Assembly: GCA_002483605.1 (NCBI GenBank) | Contig: DLIG01000021.1 | Span: 218,347 to 282,346 of the forward strand | Direction: 5' to 3' | Source: Sulfurovum sp. UBA7648 | GTDB lineage: Bacteria > Campylobacterota > Campylobacteria > Campylobacterales > Sulfurovaceae | DNA length: 64,000 nt | In this document: piece by piece, positions 14,771 through 24,718 of the stretch | Layout: every line of letters begins with the position of its first letter | Numbering within the stretch: position 1 is the stretch's first letter | The notes under the pieces: generated by a model | Told to the model about the DNA's origin: nothing | The model's database searches: none | What the model saw: only the letters and a program-made list of their open reading frames with translations | Program-made: the position numbers and the translations under genes

Positions 14771-15745
14771 TTATAGATAGCTTTGCAGCTTTATGAACAT
14801 TCCATATAGCAGTGTCTCTTTTTGCGGAGCTGGCGCGGATTTGATCTCAAGTTCGCTGCGAAGGAGATGCTCTAGGATTTTTAGCAAAGATGATGACTTG
14901 ATCCGGCTTGCAAGTGCAGCTTTTTGCTCTTCTATCTGCTTTGGAAGTTTGTAGCCTAAGATCTCAGCTGAATTTACATTACCGTTAATTTTTATATAAG
15001 CCTGAAATAACAGTATCTGATTCATGAACATTTGTGTTGAACGCAAAAGATATACAGCATCTTCTCCAAGTTCCAAAAGTGTATTTATGGTATTTGAGAT
15101 AGGTTTTTTGTTACAAAGGTCCATGAGCAGTTTTTCTACCCCCAAGGGAGCGTCTGAATATACTAAATCATCTATATCTTTTGAACTTATTGGCCTACTA
15201 AGAGTAGATAGCTTTTCAAGTTCATTGCTGCATAACATTAAGTTATTATTCAGTACCATAATCAAATGTTCTAGCGCATAAGGATCGATCTGTATTTGAA
15301 GTTCATTGGCTTTTTTTTGCAAAATAGTGATACTCTCGCGTACCGATGGCTCAAACAGTCTTACTTCTATAGCGTCATCGCTGCGAAATAATGCAGCATT
15401 TGATTTGATATCTTTTTGTACCCCATAAAATAAATATAGCAAATAGTTGTCACTATTTTTTTTGACCAATTCCAGCAATGTTTCAAGTTCTTTTTTGGGT
15501 ATTGCCTTGTCGTGTTTGATTATAAGCAGATTTATACCGCCAAAGAGCGAGTTTTGAGCTAAATATGTTTTTGCCTGTTCGAAATTATATTCATCAAAGT
15601 ATAATTTAAGCAGATCTTCCTTGACATCAAGTTCAGTGATATATTTTGAGATATACCCCTCAAGGGCGTATTGATTTTCTCCATAAGCCAAGAGAGCCTT
15701 TGGTAATCTTTTTTGGAGAATTTGTTCAAACTCTTTTTGATACAC
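14771..15745 (-). CDS. holA: DNA polymerase III delta subunit
   Basis: Clamp-loader wrench subunit that opens the beta sliding clamp. A divergent 324-residue HolA: an N-terminal AAA+-like fold (LLAYGENQYALEGYISKYI, NLLIIKHDKAIPKKELETLL), a central LYLFYGVQKD strand, the helical lid and a C-terminal collar (LLKILEHLLRSELEIKSAP). No Walker A is present, as expected for delta. It starts on the last base of the rnr stop region, so it is coupled to rnr. The rnr-holA-rpsF order supports the call. Confidence 0.88.
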   Translation of the reverse strand: MYQKEFEQILQKRLPKALLAYGENQYALEGYISKYITELDVKEDLLKLYFDEYNFEQAKTYLAQNSLFGGINLLIIKHDKAIPKKELETLLELVKKNSDNYLLYLFYGVQKDIKSNAALFRSDDAIEVRLFEPSVRESITILQKKANELQIQIDPYALEHLIMVLNNNLMLCSNELEKLSTLSRPISSKDIDDLVYSDAPLGVEKLLMDLCNKKPISNTINTLLELGEDAVYLLRSTQMFMNQILLFQAYIKINGNVNSAEILGYKLPKQIEEQKAALASRIKSSSLLKILEHLLRSELEIKSAPAPQKETLLYGMFIKLQSYL

Positions 15746-17715
15746 TAAAGCTCCGTTATCTCTTTGGATATTTTTTCTACGACCGTAGCCATTATGACAG
15801 CTTGTGCTAGACTAACTTCAGTAATTGCTACTTTTACTTTGTCAAAAAGCAATAAACCGTCACCTTTGATATTTACTACAACACCGTTTATTGTGGTATC
15901 TAAGATAGCTTTTGCGCTCTCTCCGGCCTTGATGACGTGAGCTTCAAATATCTCATTTTTGTGTTCAAGCACCCACCTGGCAAATTTGCGGTCTCTAAAA
16001 TCCCACTCTGTTTTAGTTGTTTTTCTCTCTAATTCGCTTACTCTGGCACATAATTGAATTATATTGCGCAATAGATACTCTCTTTCTTGCTCATCATTGT
16101 CAAGCTGAGTTTTTATGAGCCTATGGAGTATGAGATCGCTGTATCGTCTGATAGGAGATGTGAAGTGGCTATAGTGGCTAAATCCAAGCCCGAAGTGGCC
16201 GATATTCTCCGGGCTGTAGCTTGCCTGTTTTAGGGATTTTATTATCATATCATCCACTTCGCTTGCAAGTCCCATGGCAAGTGCTTCTTTTTGAATAGCT
16301 CGTATGCAAGAAGGTGCATCATCATATTGATCTGCATAAAGGCCGATGGTTGCCAGTTCTCCTAGCAGTTCTTCCAGCTTGGATAGTTGCGGAGGTTCGT
16401 GCACACGAAATATTCCGTCATTTTCACCTGTAAATCTCTTTGCAGCTGCCTGGTTGGCTAACAGCATACACTCTTCAATGAGCGAGTGTGACGGCGTACC
16501 TGTTTCGACTTGTGTTTTGACAAGCAGATGATCATTATCTATCGTCAGTTTCATCTCCTCTGTGCGGAAATCAAAACCTTTTTTGAGCCTTCTTGTTCTT
16601 AGTTCGATCGTAATTTTGTATAATTTGGACAAATTTTGCCATAAGCGAGATATTACCCCCTCCGCTAGCGCCCCATTTGTTGCAATTAATTTATCTACTT
16701 CATCATAATTAAATCTATGCTTGGAATGAATTACTGCTTCGAAAAACTCCTCATGTGTAGGTTGCAGAGTTTTTTTATCAAGCGTGATCTTTGAAACGAA
16801 AGCCAATCTGTCAACGCGCGGTTTGAGCGAACATAGGTTTTCGCTTAGTTCTCTTGGCAGCATTGGAAAAGCTTTGTGCGGCAGATATGTGGTAAATCCT
16901 CTTTTTTTAGCCTCTTGATCTATAGGAGAGAAATATTCTACATAATGGCTTACATCGGCTATTGCAACATATAAAATATATTCATCGGTGTCAAAATAGA
17001 TAGCATCGTCAAAGTCTTTTGCAGTTACCGGATCTATTGTGCAAAAATCCAAATGCGTCAGGTCCACACGGCCCTTGTACTCTTCTTTGCGGACTTCTAA
17101 AGGCGTGTTTTTTGCTTGGTCCAAGCAGGTTTGCGGAAATTCATCTTCTCTCTCAAAAAGAGCCAGTGATATTTTCTCGTCAACTTTGGGATCCTTTAGA
17201 TTTCCCAATATCTCTATTGTTTTATTTGTATCTACATCTATCTTGAGAACACTGCCAAGCTCAAGTATCTTTAGATCCAAGCCTTCCATCCAGGCAGTTG
17301 TAGGTTCATTGGTACGAAGATCTAAAATGAGAAAATTACCGGCTTCGTCTTTGTGTGTATAAGCGAGTGTATAAAGATGTGCATTTTGTGCTACCAACAC
17401 TATCTTACCGCTGGATCTGCCTCGTCTGGCTATGATCCGTTTGGCTACTACTACATCGCCATGTTTTGCATTGTCCAAATGTTCTGGCTCTATTAACAAG
17501 TCAGCTTCTGATTTTTGCATGGCCTCAACATATCCTCTGCCGTCTTTGCCCATATAGAGCGTTCCTATACGATAAAGGCTGGAAAGTTTGAATAGCCCGG
17601 ATGCATCCTGCGACAAAGCACCAATGCGTTGAAGTGTTTCAAAGGCGTTTAAATTTTCCGGTTCTATGTCGGAGATCAGGCAGCCAAGTGTAATTTGAAG
17701 TGCAAAAGGAGACAT
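15745..17715 (-). CDS. rnr: Ribonuclease R / RNB-family exoribonuclease
   Basis: Processive 3'-5' exoribonuclease. The 656 residues match the shorter Campylobacterota RNase R. The RNB catalytic domain starts at about 218 with DLTHLDFCTIDPVTAKDFDDAIYF (key Asp residues in DPxTAKDFDDA), continues YVAIADVSHYV and the ACT-like HKAFPMLPRELSENLCSL, and has GFSHYSHFTSPIRRYSDLILHR. A C-terminal S1-like segment follows (GVVVNIKGDGLLLFDKVK). The N-terminal cold-shock domains are short. Start ATG at 17715 has an ideal GGAGG seven bases upstream. This site lies inside a small upstream ORF whose stop codon overlaps the start. Confidence 0.93.
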   Translation of the reverse strand: MSPFALQITLGCLISDIEPENLNAFETLQRIGALSQDASGLFKLSSLYRIGTLYMGKDGRGYVEAMQKSEADLLIEPEHLDNAKHGDVVVAKRIIARRGRSSGKIVLVAQNAHLYTLAYTHKDEAGNFLILDLRTNEPTTAWMEGLDLKILELGSVLKIDVDTNKTIEILGNLKDPKVDEKISLALFEREDEFPQTCLDQAKNTPLEVRKEEYKGRVDLTHLDFCTIDPVTAKDFDDAIYFDTDEYILYVAIADVSHYVEYFSPIDQEAKKRGFTTYLPHKAFPMLPRELSENLCSLKPRVDRLAFVSKITLDKKTLQPTHEEFFEAVIHSKHRFNYDEVDKLIATNGALAEGVISRLWQNLSKLYKITIELRTRRLKKGFDFRTEEMKLTIDNDHLLVKTQVETGTPSHSLIEECMLLANQAAAKRFTGENDGIFRVHEPPQLSKLEELLGELATIGLYADQYDDAPSCIRAIQKEALAMGLASEVDDMIIKSLKQASYSPENIGHFGLGFSHYSHFTSPIRRYSDLILHRLIKTQLDNDEQEREYLLRNIIQLCARVSELERKTTKTEWDFRDRKFARWVLEHKNEIFEAHVIKAGESAKAILDTTINGVVVNIKGDGLLLFDKVKVAITEVSLAQAVIMATVVEKISKEITEL

Positions 17716-17888
17716 TATATGTCCTCCAAGTTAAGGTATTTTGTAGCAGAAGAGAAATCATATTTATTGATTCTAGCAAGAGAAACGCGATACTCTATGA
17801 TATTGGTATCGGCTGCTTCTTTGCTCGCACAAACCACTTCTTTGCAAGCGGCAGTTTTTTGAGACGAATCGGTTGTTTTATGCTTCAT
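17715..17888 (-). CDS. Small hypothetical protein, 57 residues, coupled to rnr
   Basis: An ORF from ATG at 17888 to a TAA at 17715-17717 that overlaps the rnr ATG (TAATG). The product would begin MKHKTTDSSQKTAACKEVVC and end ATKYLNLEDI. It is soluble, with two cysteines, and I know no family for it. For: the stop-start overlap with rnr, the RNase R ribosome-binding site inside its last codons, and no room for another gene. Against: no clear Shine-Dalgarno, and a TATAAT only about 11 bases before the ATG, which would make the mRNA almost leaderless. It could be a leader peptide for rnr or a chance frame. Confidence 0.4.
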   Translation of the reverse strand: MKHKTTDSSQKTAACKEVVCASKEAADTNIIEYRVSLARINKYDFSSATKYLNLEDI

Positions 17889-17908
17889 AAAATGGATTAT
17901 ATCACACT

Positions 17909-18742
17909 TTATTTGAGCGCTTCTAGTTTTGCGATCCTTTGTTCTGTGGTAGGATGAGTACTAAAGAGTTGTCTTACTGATCCGCCAAGGCCTAAAAATG
18001 GATTTATGATAAACATATGAGCATTTTGAGGTTGTGCATCATGCAAAACAGCTCTATGAGCATAGTTATCTAATTTTCTCAAAGCATTTTGAAGCCATTC
18101 AGGATGTCCTGTCATGCGTGCAGCTCCTTCATCCGCCATAAATTCACGATTTCTGCTAATGGTCATTTGTATTAAGCTAGCAGCAAGAGGCATAATGATC
18201 ATTAGAGCTATCATCACTATCGGGTTTGGCCTCTCTTCTTGATTGTTGCCTCCAAAAAACATTCCAAAATTACTAAGCATCGCAATTGCTCCGGCTATAG
18301 TAGCAGCAACGGTACCTATAAGCATATCGTAATGTTTTACGTGACTGAGTTCATGTGCTATGACCGCTTCTACTTCTTGCGGGTTTAAAAGTTCTAGCAA
18401 TCCTTCCGTGACTGCAACAGCGGCATGGTCATAATTTCTCCCTGTTGCAAAAGCATTTGGAACTTGATCAGGGATAACATAGAGTGCCGGCATAGGCAAG
18501 TTAGCTCTTCTAGTCAGCCTTTCTACTATTTCATATAGTCCGCTGGCACTTCCTTTGTCTACAGGTATTGCATGGTAGTGTTTTAGCACTTGCTTATCGC
18601 TGTAGTAATATGCATAAAAATTCATCCCCACAGCTATCACAAAAGCTATCAGCATCCCGTTTTTGCCGCCGATCATACTGCCGAACCAAATAAATATCAG
18701 AGTAAGCCCTATCATCAATATATATGTTTTTAATTTTTCCAT
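17909..18742 (-). CDS. htpX: HtpX-type zinc metalloprotease
   Basis: Inner-membrane quality-control protease (M48). The 277 residues include two N-terminal transmembrane segments (about 5-42), [26 protein letters not shown] (described by its NAFATG core), the zinc site AHELSHVKH with HExxH, two more membrane segments (about 142-190) and the third ligand region [11 protein letters not shown]. The tail [14 protein letters not shown] is typical. It runs the same way as rnr; the gap between them is 20 bases to the small ORF. Confidence 0.95.
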   Translation of the reverse strand: MEKLKTYILMIGLTLIFIWFGSMIGGKNGMLIAFVIAVGMNFYAYYYSDKQVLKHYHAIPVDKGSASGLYEIVERLTRRANLPMPALYVIPDQVPNAFATGRNYDHAAVAVTEGLLELLNPQEVEAVIAHELSHVKHYDMLIGTVAATIAGAIAMLSNFGMFFGGNNQEERPNPIVMIALMIIMPLAASLIQMTISRNREFMADEGAARMTGHPEWLQNALRKLDNYAHRAVLHDAQPQNAHMFIINPFLGLGGSVRQLFSTHPTTEQRIAKLEALK

Positions 18743-18895
18743 TTTATCTTTCCATTAATTATTAAAATATATTTGCAATTTGCAACTGTAATTATATCAA
18801 AAATAGAGAATAAATCGTGAATTATCAATTTTAATGTATACAAATCAAAAAAATAGATGTATAATTATATAGTAATATAATTCAAAGGATTTGCA

Positions 18896-19240
18896 ATGAC
18901 TTTTTCTGAATCTATTTCTACTTGTTTTAACAATTACAGTAATTTTGACGGCAGAGCTTCTCGTTCTGAATATTGGTGGTTTGCGCTTTTTACAACATTA
19001 GGAGGTATTGTATCCTCCGTTATAGATGATAGCGGTATATTTTATACAATATTCATTATAGCAGTATTGCTGCCATCCCTAGCGGTGGGAGCTCGCCGCT
19101 TGCACGATATAGGCAAAAGCGGTTGGTGGCAATTGCTTGGTTTGATTCCTATTTTAGGAGCAATTATATTGATTATATTTTTTGTCCAAAAGCCGCAATC
19201 CGGGGATAACCAATATGGTCCTGAGGTTGTATTGTCTTAA
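18896..19240 (+). CDS. DUF805 membrane protein
   Basis: A 114-residue membrane protein of the DUF805 family (YhaH/YhaI-like), function unknown. It shows the family start FSESISTCFNNYSNFDGRASRSEYWWF, the SLAVGARRLHDIGKSGWW motif, and the tail PQSGDNQYGPE. Four hydrophobic segments. TATAAT and AAAGGA precede the ATG, and it diverges from htpX across a 150-base AT-rich gap. Confidence 0.9.
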   Translation: MTFSESISTCFNNYSNFDGRASRSEYWWFALFTTLGGIVSSVIDDSGIFYTIFIIAVLLPSLAVGARRLHDIGKSGWWQLLGLIPILGAIILIIFFVQKPQSGDNQYGPEVVLS

Positions 19241-19247
19241 AATATGA

Positions 19248-20333
<1,086 letters not shown>

Positions 20334-20343
20334 ATAATTCTCA

Positions 20344-20365
20344 AATTTGGAGCAAGCTCCAAATT
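20344..20365 (+). terminator. Hairpin after ilvC
   Basis: AATTTGGAGC (20344-20353) and GCTCCAAATT (20356-20365) form a perfect stem with a tight loop, 11 bases after the ilvC stop. There is no T-run after it, so it is a possible but not classic terminator. Confidence 0.5.
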
Positions 20366-20418
20366 AGGTCTTCAGCAGACAGCTCTCGCGACTAGTCGCT
20401 CTGTCAAACCAATTTTTT

Positions 20419-20454
20419 GCCCAAACACCCAAATCTATAGCAAACTAAACAAAA
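20419..20454 (+). repeat. 36-base direct repeat, copy 1
   Basis: Starts GCCCAAACACCC and ends CAAACTAAACAAAA. It differs from copy 2 at three positions. Copies are 112 bases apart in an otherwise geneless stretch. Confidence 0.7.
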
Positions 20455-20530
20455 ATTAAAATCAAAATCAGTATATCAATTATATCTTTGAGTGATAAAC
20501 CATAGTCAGCTACTATTTGTAGCCTCCTTC

Positions 20531-20566
20531 GCCCAAACACTCAAATCTACACCAAACTAAACAAAA
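20531..20566 (+). repeat. 36-base direct repeat, copy 2
   Basis: Starts GCCCAAACACTC and ends CAAACTAAACAAAA. Partner of the copy at 20419. No inverted ends or target duplications suggest a mobile element. Confidence 0.7.
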
Positions 20567-20714
20567 TAACATTATTGTATTGTGCTAAGATCTTCAGCGT
20601 GATTTCTTTAGTTCCATTGAAATATAATGCCAAATATATTCTCGCTTTACTTCAACCAAAGTTCATTTTTGGCATTATTTTAATCATAAATCTTATCAAA
20701 ATAAAGGGCTATTC

Positions 20715-22055
20715 GTGAAAAAATTTATAACTATACTTTTTTTGTTATTGTTTGTAGGGGGCGGAGTTTTTATATATTTCTCTCCACAATTTGAAAGGGT
20801 TGCCCCAAAGATTGATGTTGCTGATGTAATCTATTGGAATACAAATAAACCAATCGCTATAGCCGTGAAAGATAATATGGCACTCAAGAGCTTTAAGCTT
20901 ATTATGAGTGATAACGAGACACAAGTAGTTCTTTCTCAAGGCGGCTTTGCTCCAAATAGTCGCAATAAGAATCTTAATGCACTTTACCCAAAAGGCATAC
21001 TGGATTCAGAAGCAAAGCATCTAAAGTTAAAAATTGTCGTTACGGATACAAGTTATTGGAATTTTTTTAGAGGCAACGAGGCAACGAAGATCGTTGATAT
21101 TAATGTTGACACAAAAAGACCTCATATCGAGCTGCTAGCAAACTCATATTCTATCACTCAAGGAGGAAGCGCATTTGTCGTATTTAAAGCAAATGACGCA
21201 AATTTAGAGAGTGTATATGTTGATATCGGTACAAAGCAGTTCAAGGCTGCTCCTTATAAAAAAGAGGGCTACTATGCAGCTTTGATCGCATGGCCTTTTT
21301 TAGAGCAGGATTTTTCAGCACATGTCACTGCGCTAGATAAAGCAAAAAATATTTCACAAGTTCATATTCCATTTTATATAAAAAGTAAACAATATGATGT
21401 TTCCTGGATTAAAGTAAGTGATAGTTTTATAGACGGCAAGATAGCTCAACTTGCATCTACAAGTCAAGAAGCTGATATTATTACAGATAAGATTGATCGA
21501 TTTCGATTAGTCAATGAAACAATGAGAATAGCCAACGAGAAGCTTATAGCTCACAAAACGTTTGGTGTCAATCAAAATATTATAAACAAATGGAGCGTCA
21601 AACCTTTTTATCCTTTAAAAAATGGAGCAAAGGTTGCAAGTTTTGGCGACTCAAGACACTATTATTATGACCTTGTAACAAAAAAAGAGATATCGCACTC
21701 TTATCATGCCGGGATTGATCTTGCGAGTGTTAAAAATGCCCCGATTGTATCGACAAATGCAGGAAGGGTTATTTTTGTCGGAGATAATGGAATATATGGC
21801 AATATGCCAGTAATTGACCACGGAATGGGACTTTATACAATATATGGCCACTGCAATGAAATACTCGTTAATGAGGGCACGGAACTTCATGCGGATCATG
21901 TGATAGCCACAACAGGTATAAGCGGGTTAGCGTTAGGAGATCACCTTCATTTTGGAGTTTTGATTCAAGGTGTTGAGGTGCGACCGGAAGAGTGGATGGA
22001 TCAAAATTGGATCAAACTTAATATAGATGATGTATTTAAAAAAGCAGGTATATGA
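20715..22055 (+). CDS. M23-family peptidoglycan endopeptidase
   Basis: Periplasmic metalloendopeptidase that cuts peptide cross-links in peptidoglycan. The 446 residues have an N-terminal signal-anchor (about 4-23), a long beta-rich middle region of unknown role, and a C-terminal LytM domain from about 325 with zinc ligands His331 and Asp335 (HAGIDLAS) and His412 (HLHFG), plus IYGNMPVIDHGMGLYTIYGHC. All LytM metal ligands are present, so it should be active. Campylobacterota use M23 enzymes (Csd/Pgp) for helical or curved cell shape, but I cannot assign it to one of them. Start is GTG at 20715 after AAAGGGC. Confidence 0.88.
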   Translation: MKKFITILFLLLFVGGGVFIYFSPQFERVAPKIDVADVIYWNTNKPIAIAVKDNMALKSFKLIMSDNETQVVLSQGGFAPNSRNKNLNALYPKGILDSEAKHLKLKIVVTDTSYWNFFRGNEATKIVDINVDTKRPHIELLANSYSITQGGSAFVVFKANDANLESVYVDIGTKQFKAAPYKKEGYYAALIAWPFLEQDFSAHVTALDKAKNISQVHIPFYIKSKQYDVSWIKVSDSFIDGKIAQLASTSQEADIITDKIDRFRLVNETMRIANEKLIAHKTFGVNQNIINKWSVKPFYPLKNGAKVASFGDSRHYYYDLVTKKEISHSYHAGIDLASVKNAPIVSTNAGRVIFVGDNGIYGNMPVIDHGMGLYTIYGHCNEILVNEGTELHADHVIATTGISGLALGDHLHFGVLIQGVEVRPEEWMDQNWIKLNIDDVFKKAGI

Positions 22056-22169
22056 TAAAATTTTCACACTTTCTATACGAAAAATTTGTTAATATCTTTA
22101 AATATTTCATTTTGACATTTATTTGATCCGTTCTTTATGCATATGGCATAATTCTAAAAAAGGAATTTT

Positions 22170-22949
22170 ATGCCGCAGATAATATCAGAAGAAATTTCAG
22201 AACTTGTATCGATGGCAAGTTATCCTAAAAATCTATATTACAAAGGCAATAGTTCTCTTTTAAAACGTCCAAAAGTATCTATCGTTGGAAGCCGCTTGCC
22301 GACCCCATATACAAAACAATATACCTATACTCTAGCCCAAGCATTATCAAAAAGAGGAGTTTGTATAGTGAGTGGCGGAGCGATGGGGGTTGATGCTATT
22401 GCGCACGAAGGGGCCGGCATGGATAATACCATAGCAGTATTGGCTAGCGGTATAGATGTATATTATCCTGCAGTCAACAAAGGAATATTGCAAGCTATAG
22501 AACAGCAAGGGATGCTGATCAGTCAGTTTGAACCGGATTTTAAAGCTACAAATTGGAGCTTTGTACTCAGAAATGAATTAGTCGTTGCTTTGGGAGAAGT
22601 ATTGATAGTAACGCAAGCTGCTTGTGGCAGCGGCTCAATGCGTTCAGTGGAATATGCTCAAAAAATGGGGAAAAAGATCTTTGTTTTGCCTCAAAGGCTA
22701 GGAGAGAGTGAAGGAACAAACAAGCTTTTGCAAGAGGGCAAGGCCTCTATCATATCGAATATAGAAGCTTTTGCTTCGTCATACGGCAATGCTCCGCAAA
22801 ATGCCTCTATCGATAAAGATGATTTTTTCTATTTTTGTCAGCAAAATCCTATATTGGATGACGCAGTCGCCAAATTCGGCGAACGAATATATGAAGCTGA
22901 ACTTTGCGGCCAGATCATTGTAAGCGAAGGAAGAGTTAAGCTTATTTAG
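22170..22949 (+). CDS. dprA: DNA-processing protein DprA
   Basis: Loads RecA on incoming single-stranded DNA during natural transformation. The 259 residues are essentially the Rossmann core: YYKGNSSLLKRPKVSIVGSR, GVCIVSGGAMGVDAIAHEGA, TIAVLASGIDVYYPAVN, and FVLRNELVVALGEVLIV. The C-terminal winged helix seen in many DprA proteins is reduced. AAAGGAA precedes the ATG. It converges on the thioredoxin gene with an 8-base overlap. Confidence 0.93.
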   Translation: MPQIISEEISELVSMASYPKNLYYKGNSSLLKRPKVSIVGSRLPTPYTKQYTYTLAQALSKRGVCIVSGGAMGVDAIAHEGAGMDNTIAVLASGIDVYYPAVNKGILQAIEQQGMLISQFEPDFKATNWSFVLRNELVVALGEVLIVTQAACGSGSMRSVEYAQKMGKKIFVLPQRLGESEGTNKLLQEGKASIISNIEAFASSYGNAPQNASIDKDDFFYFCQQNPILDDAVAKFGERIYEAELCGQIIVSEGRVKLI

Positions 22950-23454
22950 ATAACTCTTTGATGATGGTTTCCATTCCGGCAGGAGTTATCATACCTGCTT
23001 GTATGAACTGAACAACCCCCCTTTTATCTACTACTACTAAAAACGGTATGGCTCCGGTCCAATTTGCTCTTTGGGCTATATAGCTGACAAAATAACCTGC
23101 CTTTTCTTGAGCAACGGTTGGATAATTTATGCCTTTTGATTTAGCAAAAGCTTTTAATTCAGCATTATTGAACCCTTGAACTTCTATCCCTATTACTTCT
23201 ATATTGTTTTTATGTTTTGTTTGCAAATTTTTATAATGAGGAATGGAAGCTAAACAGGGGGGACATTTGTGCCCAAAAAACTCAAGAAAAACTATTTTAT
23301 TCTTAAGTTCATTGATTATTAATCCCTCATCGATGCCTTTAGCATGATAAACTTTACCGTTTGTATCTGTAAAAGTAAAATTTGTATTTTCTTTTGCTTG
23401 AGCTAAAACGGATAAGATAAGTACAGATATTATAAATACTAATATTTTTTTCAT
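22942..23454 (-). CDS. TlpA/ResA-like periplasmic thioredoxin
   Basis: A 170-residue exported thiol-disulfide protein. It has a signal peptide (cut near AQA/KE at about 20), the thioredoxin active site KCPPC (Cys64 and Cys67), and the cis-Pro region GAIPFLVVVD. CPPC centres are found in TlpA/ResA-type reductants and some cytochrome c maturation factors. A DUF-like extension YFVSYIAQRANW precedes the cis-Pro. Target protein unknown. Divergent from the NagZ-like gene. Confidence 0.85.
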   Translation of the reverse strand: MKKILVFIISVLILSVLAQAKENTNFTFTDTNGKVYHAKGIDEGLIINELKNKIVFLEFFGHKCPPCLASIPHYKNLQTKHKNNIEVIGIEVQGFNNAELKAFAKSKGINYPTVAQEKAGYFVSYIAQRANWTGAIPFLVVVDKRGVVQFIQAGMITPAGMETIIKELSK

Positions 23455-23611
23455 TTTGCAGCCTTATTGAAATTAAAAGGTATCAATACAAATATAATTA
23501 ATGATACTTTTCCTTATTGTATCAATTTTGTAATGAAAAAAAAGTAAAATTGTAAAAATTAAAGTAATGTTATTCTATAATTATTATAAATCTTTTCGAA
23601 AGGTGTTTAAA

Positions 23612-24718
23612 TTGAAGTTTAAATTTATAAAATCGATTCTTGTCGTACTCATTTCAGTAAGTTTTTCATTGGGAGATTCATTGGACCATAAGATCGGCTC
23701 AATGCTGATGGTAGGTTTTGTCGGGACAAGCGCATCGCCGTCAAGTCAAATTTGTCGCGATATTGCTAAGTATGATTTGAATGGAGTGATCTTATTTGAT
23801 TATAACCCTGTCGATAAAGATAAGCCAAAAAATATAGTTTCCAAAGAACAAACAGCTGCTTTAGCAAAAGAATTACAAGCTTGTTCGCCAAAACACAATT
23901 TATTGATCTCTGCAGATCAAGAAGGTGGCAAAGTACAAAGACTAAAAAGCACTCGTGGATTTTATGGCAAATTTCCAAGTGCGGCAAGTGTAGCAGATAT
24001 GAATGACGAGCAAACAAGAAAAATTTATCATTCAATGGCACAAGAACTTATAAATGCAGGTTTCAATTATGACCTTGCTCCCGTGGTTGATCTGGCTCTA
24101 AATAAAGATAATTATATTATTTATAAACTTGGCCGCTCATATGGCGAAGATCCGGCAAAAGTGTCTCATAAAGCAAATTTATTCATTGACGAAATGCATA
24201 AAGAGGGTGTGTTGACATCCATTAAGCATTTCCCGGGCCATGGTTCATCGCTAGGAGATACTCATAAAGGGTACGTAGATGTAACGAACACTTGGAGCGA
24301 AATCGAGCTTGAACCTTATAAAATATTGTCAAATAAGGCTGATAGTGTCATGGTCGCTCATGTGTTTAATGCAAAATTAGATCCAGATCATCCGGCTAGT
24401 TTGTCTCACGCAACGATAACCAAATTGCTTAGGGAGAAGCTCGGATATAAAGGGGCGGTAATCACTGATGATTTGCAAATGGGAGCTATTACGAAAAAAT
24501 ACACTTTAAGAGAAACTATCAAATTGGCGATCAAAGCAGGCAATGATATATTGCTGTTCGGTAATCAGCTGCATCCAAAAAATGCAGTTACACCTAAAAT
24601 GTTTGTCGATATAGTTAAAGATTTGCTTGCAAAAAAAGAGATAAGTATGGATGAGATCAACAACGCACATGACAGGGTGCAAAAATTAAGAGCCAAACTA
24701 AAGGGGTCAAATGCTTAA
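23612..24718 (+). CDS. NagZ-like beta-N-acetylhexosaminidase (GH3)
   Basis: Glycoside hydrolase family 3 enzyme removing terminal GlcNAc, most likely from peptidoglycan fragments. Motifs: LLISADQEGGKVQRL, LAPVVDLALN, the NagZ signature KHFPGHGSSLGDTHKG (His and Asp catalytic pair), MVAHVFNAKLD, and the nucleophile region GAVITDDLQMGAI. I chose TTG at 23612: it follows AAAGGTG and gives a good signal peptide (KFKFIKSILVVLISVSFSLG). An in-frame ATG at 23567 would add 15 residues without a clear ribosome-binding site. The signal peptide is notable because classic NagZ is cytoplasmic. The end overlaps the next gene by 8 bases. Confidence 0.85.
   Translation: MKFKFIKSILVVLISVSFSLGDSLDHKIGSMLMVGFVGTSASPSSQICRDIAKYDLNGVILFDYNPVDKDKPKNIVSKEQTAALAKELQACSPKHNLLISADQEGGKVQRLKSTRGFYGKFPSAASVADMNDEQTRKIYHSMAQELINAGFNYDLAPVVDLALNKDNYIIYKLGRSYGEDPAKVSHKANLFIDEMHKEGVLTSIKHFPGHGSSLGDTHKGYVDVTNTWSEIELEPYKILSNKADSVMVAHVFNAKLDPDHPASLSHATITKLLREKLGYKGAVITDDLQMGAITKKYTLRETIKLAIKAGNDILLFGNQLHPKNAVTPKMFVDIVKDLLAKKEISMDEINNAHDRVQKLRAKLKGSNA

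Larger units (their letters stand above)
20334..20714. other. 381-base intergenic region with hairpins and a direct repeat
   Basis: No credible gene. It holds a hairpin just after ilvC (20344-20365), a second palindromic stretch (GACAG...GCGACTAGTCGC...CTGTC, 20378-20405), two diverged copies of a 36-base repeat (20419-20454, 20531-20566), and a 9-base inverted repeat AATGCCAAA/TTTGGCATT (20626-20634, 20668-20676) just before the M23 gene. It may contain a small RNA or decayed DNA; nothing identifies it. Confidence 0.5.

Noticed and set aside
23567..23611. Upstream ATG for the NagZ-like gene
   Set aside because: It would bury the signal peptide 15 residues inside; TTG at 23612 has a ribosome-binding site at good spacing.
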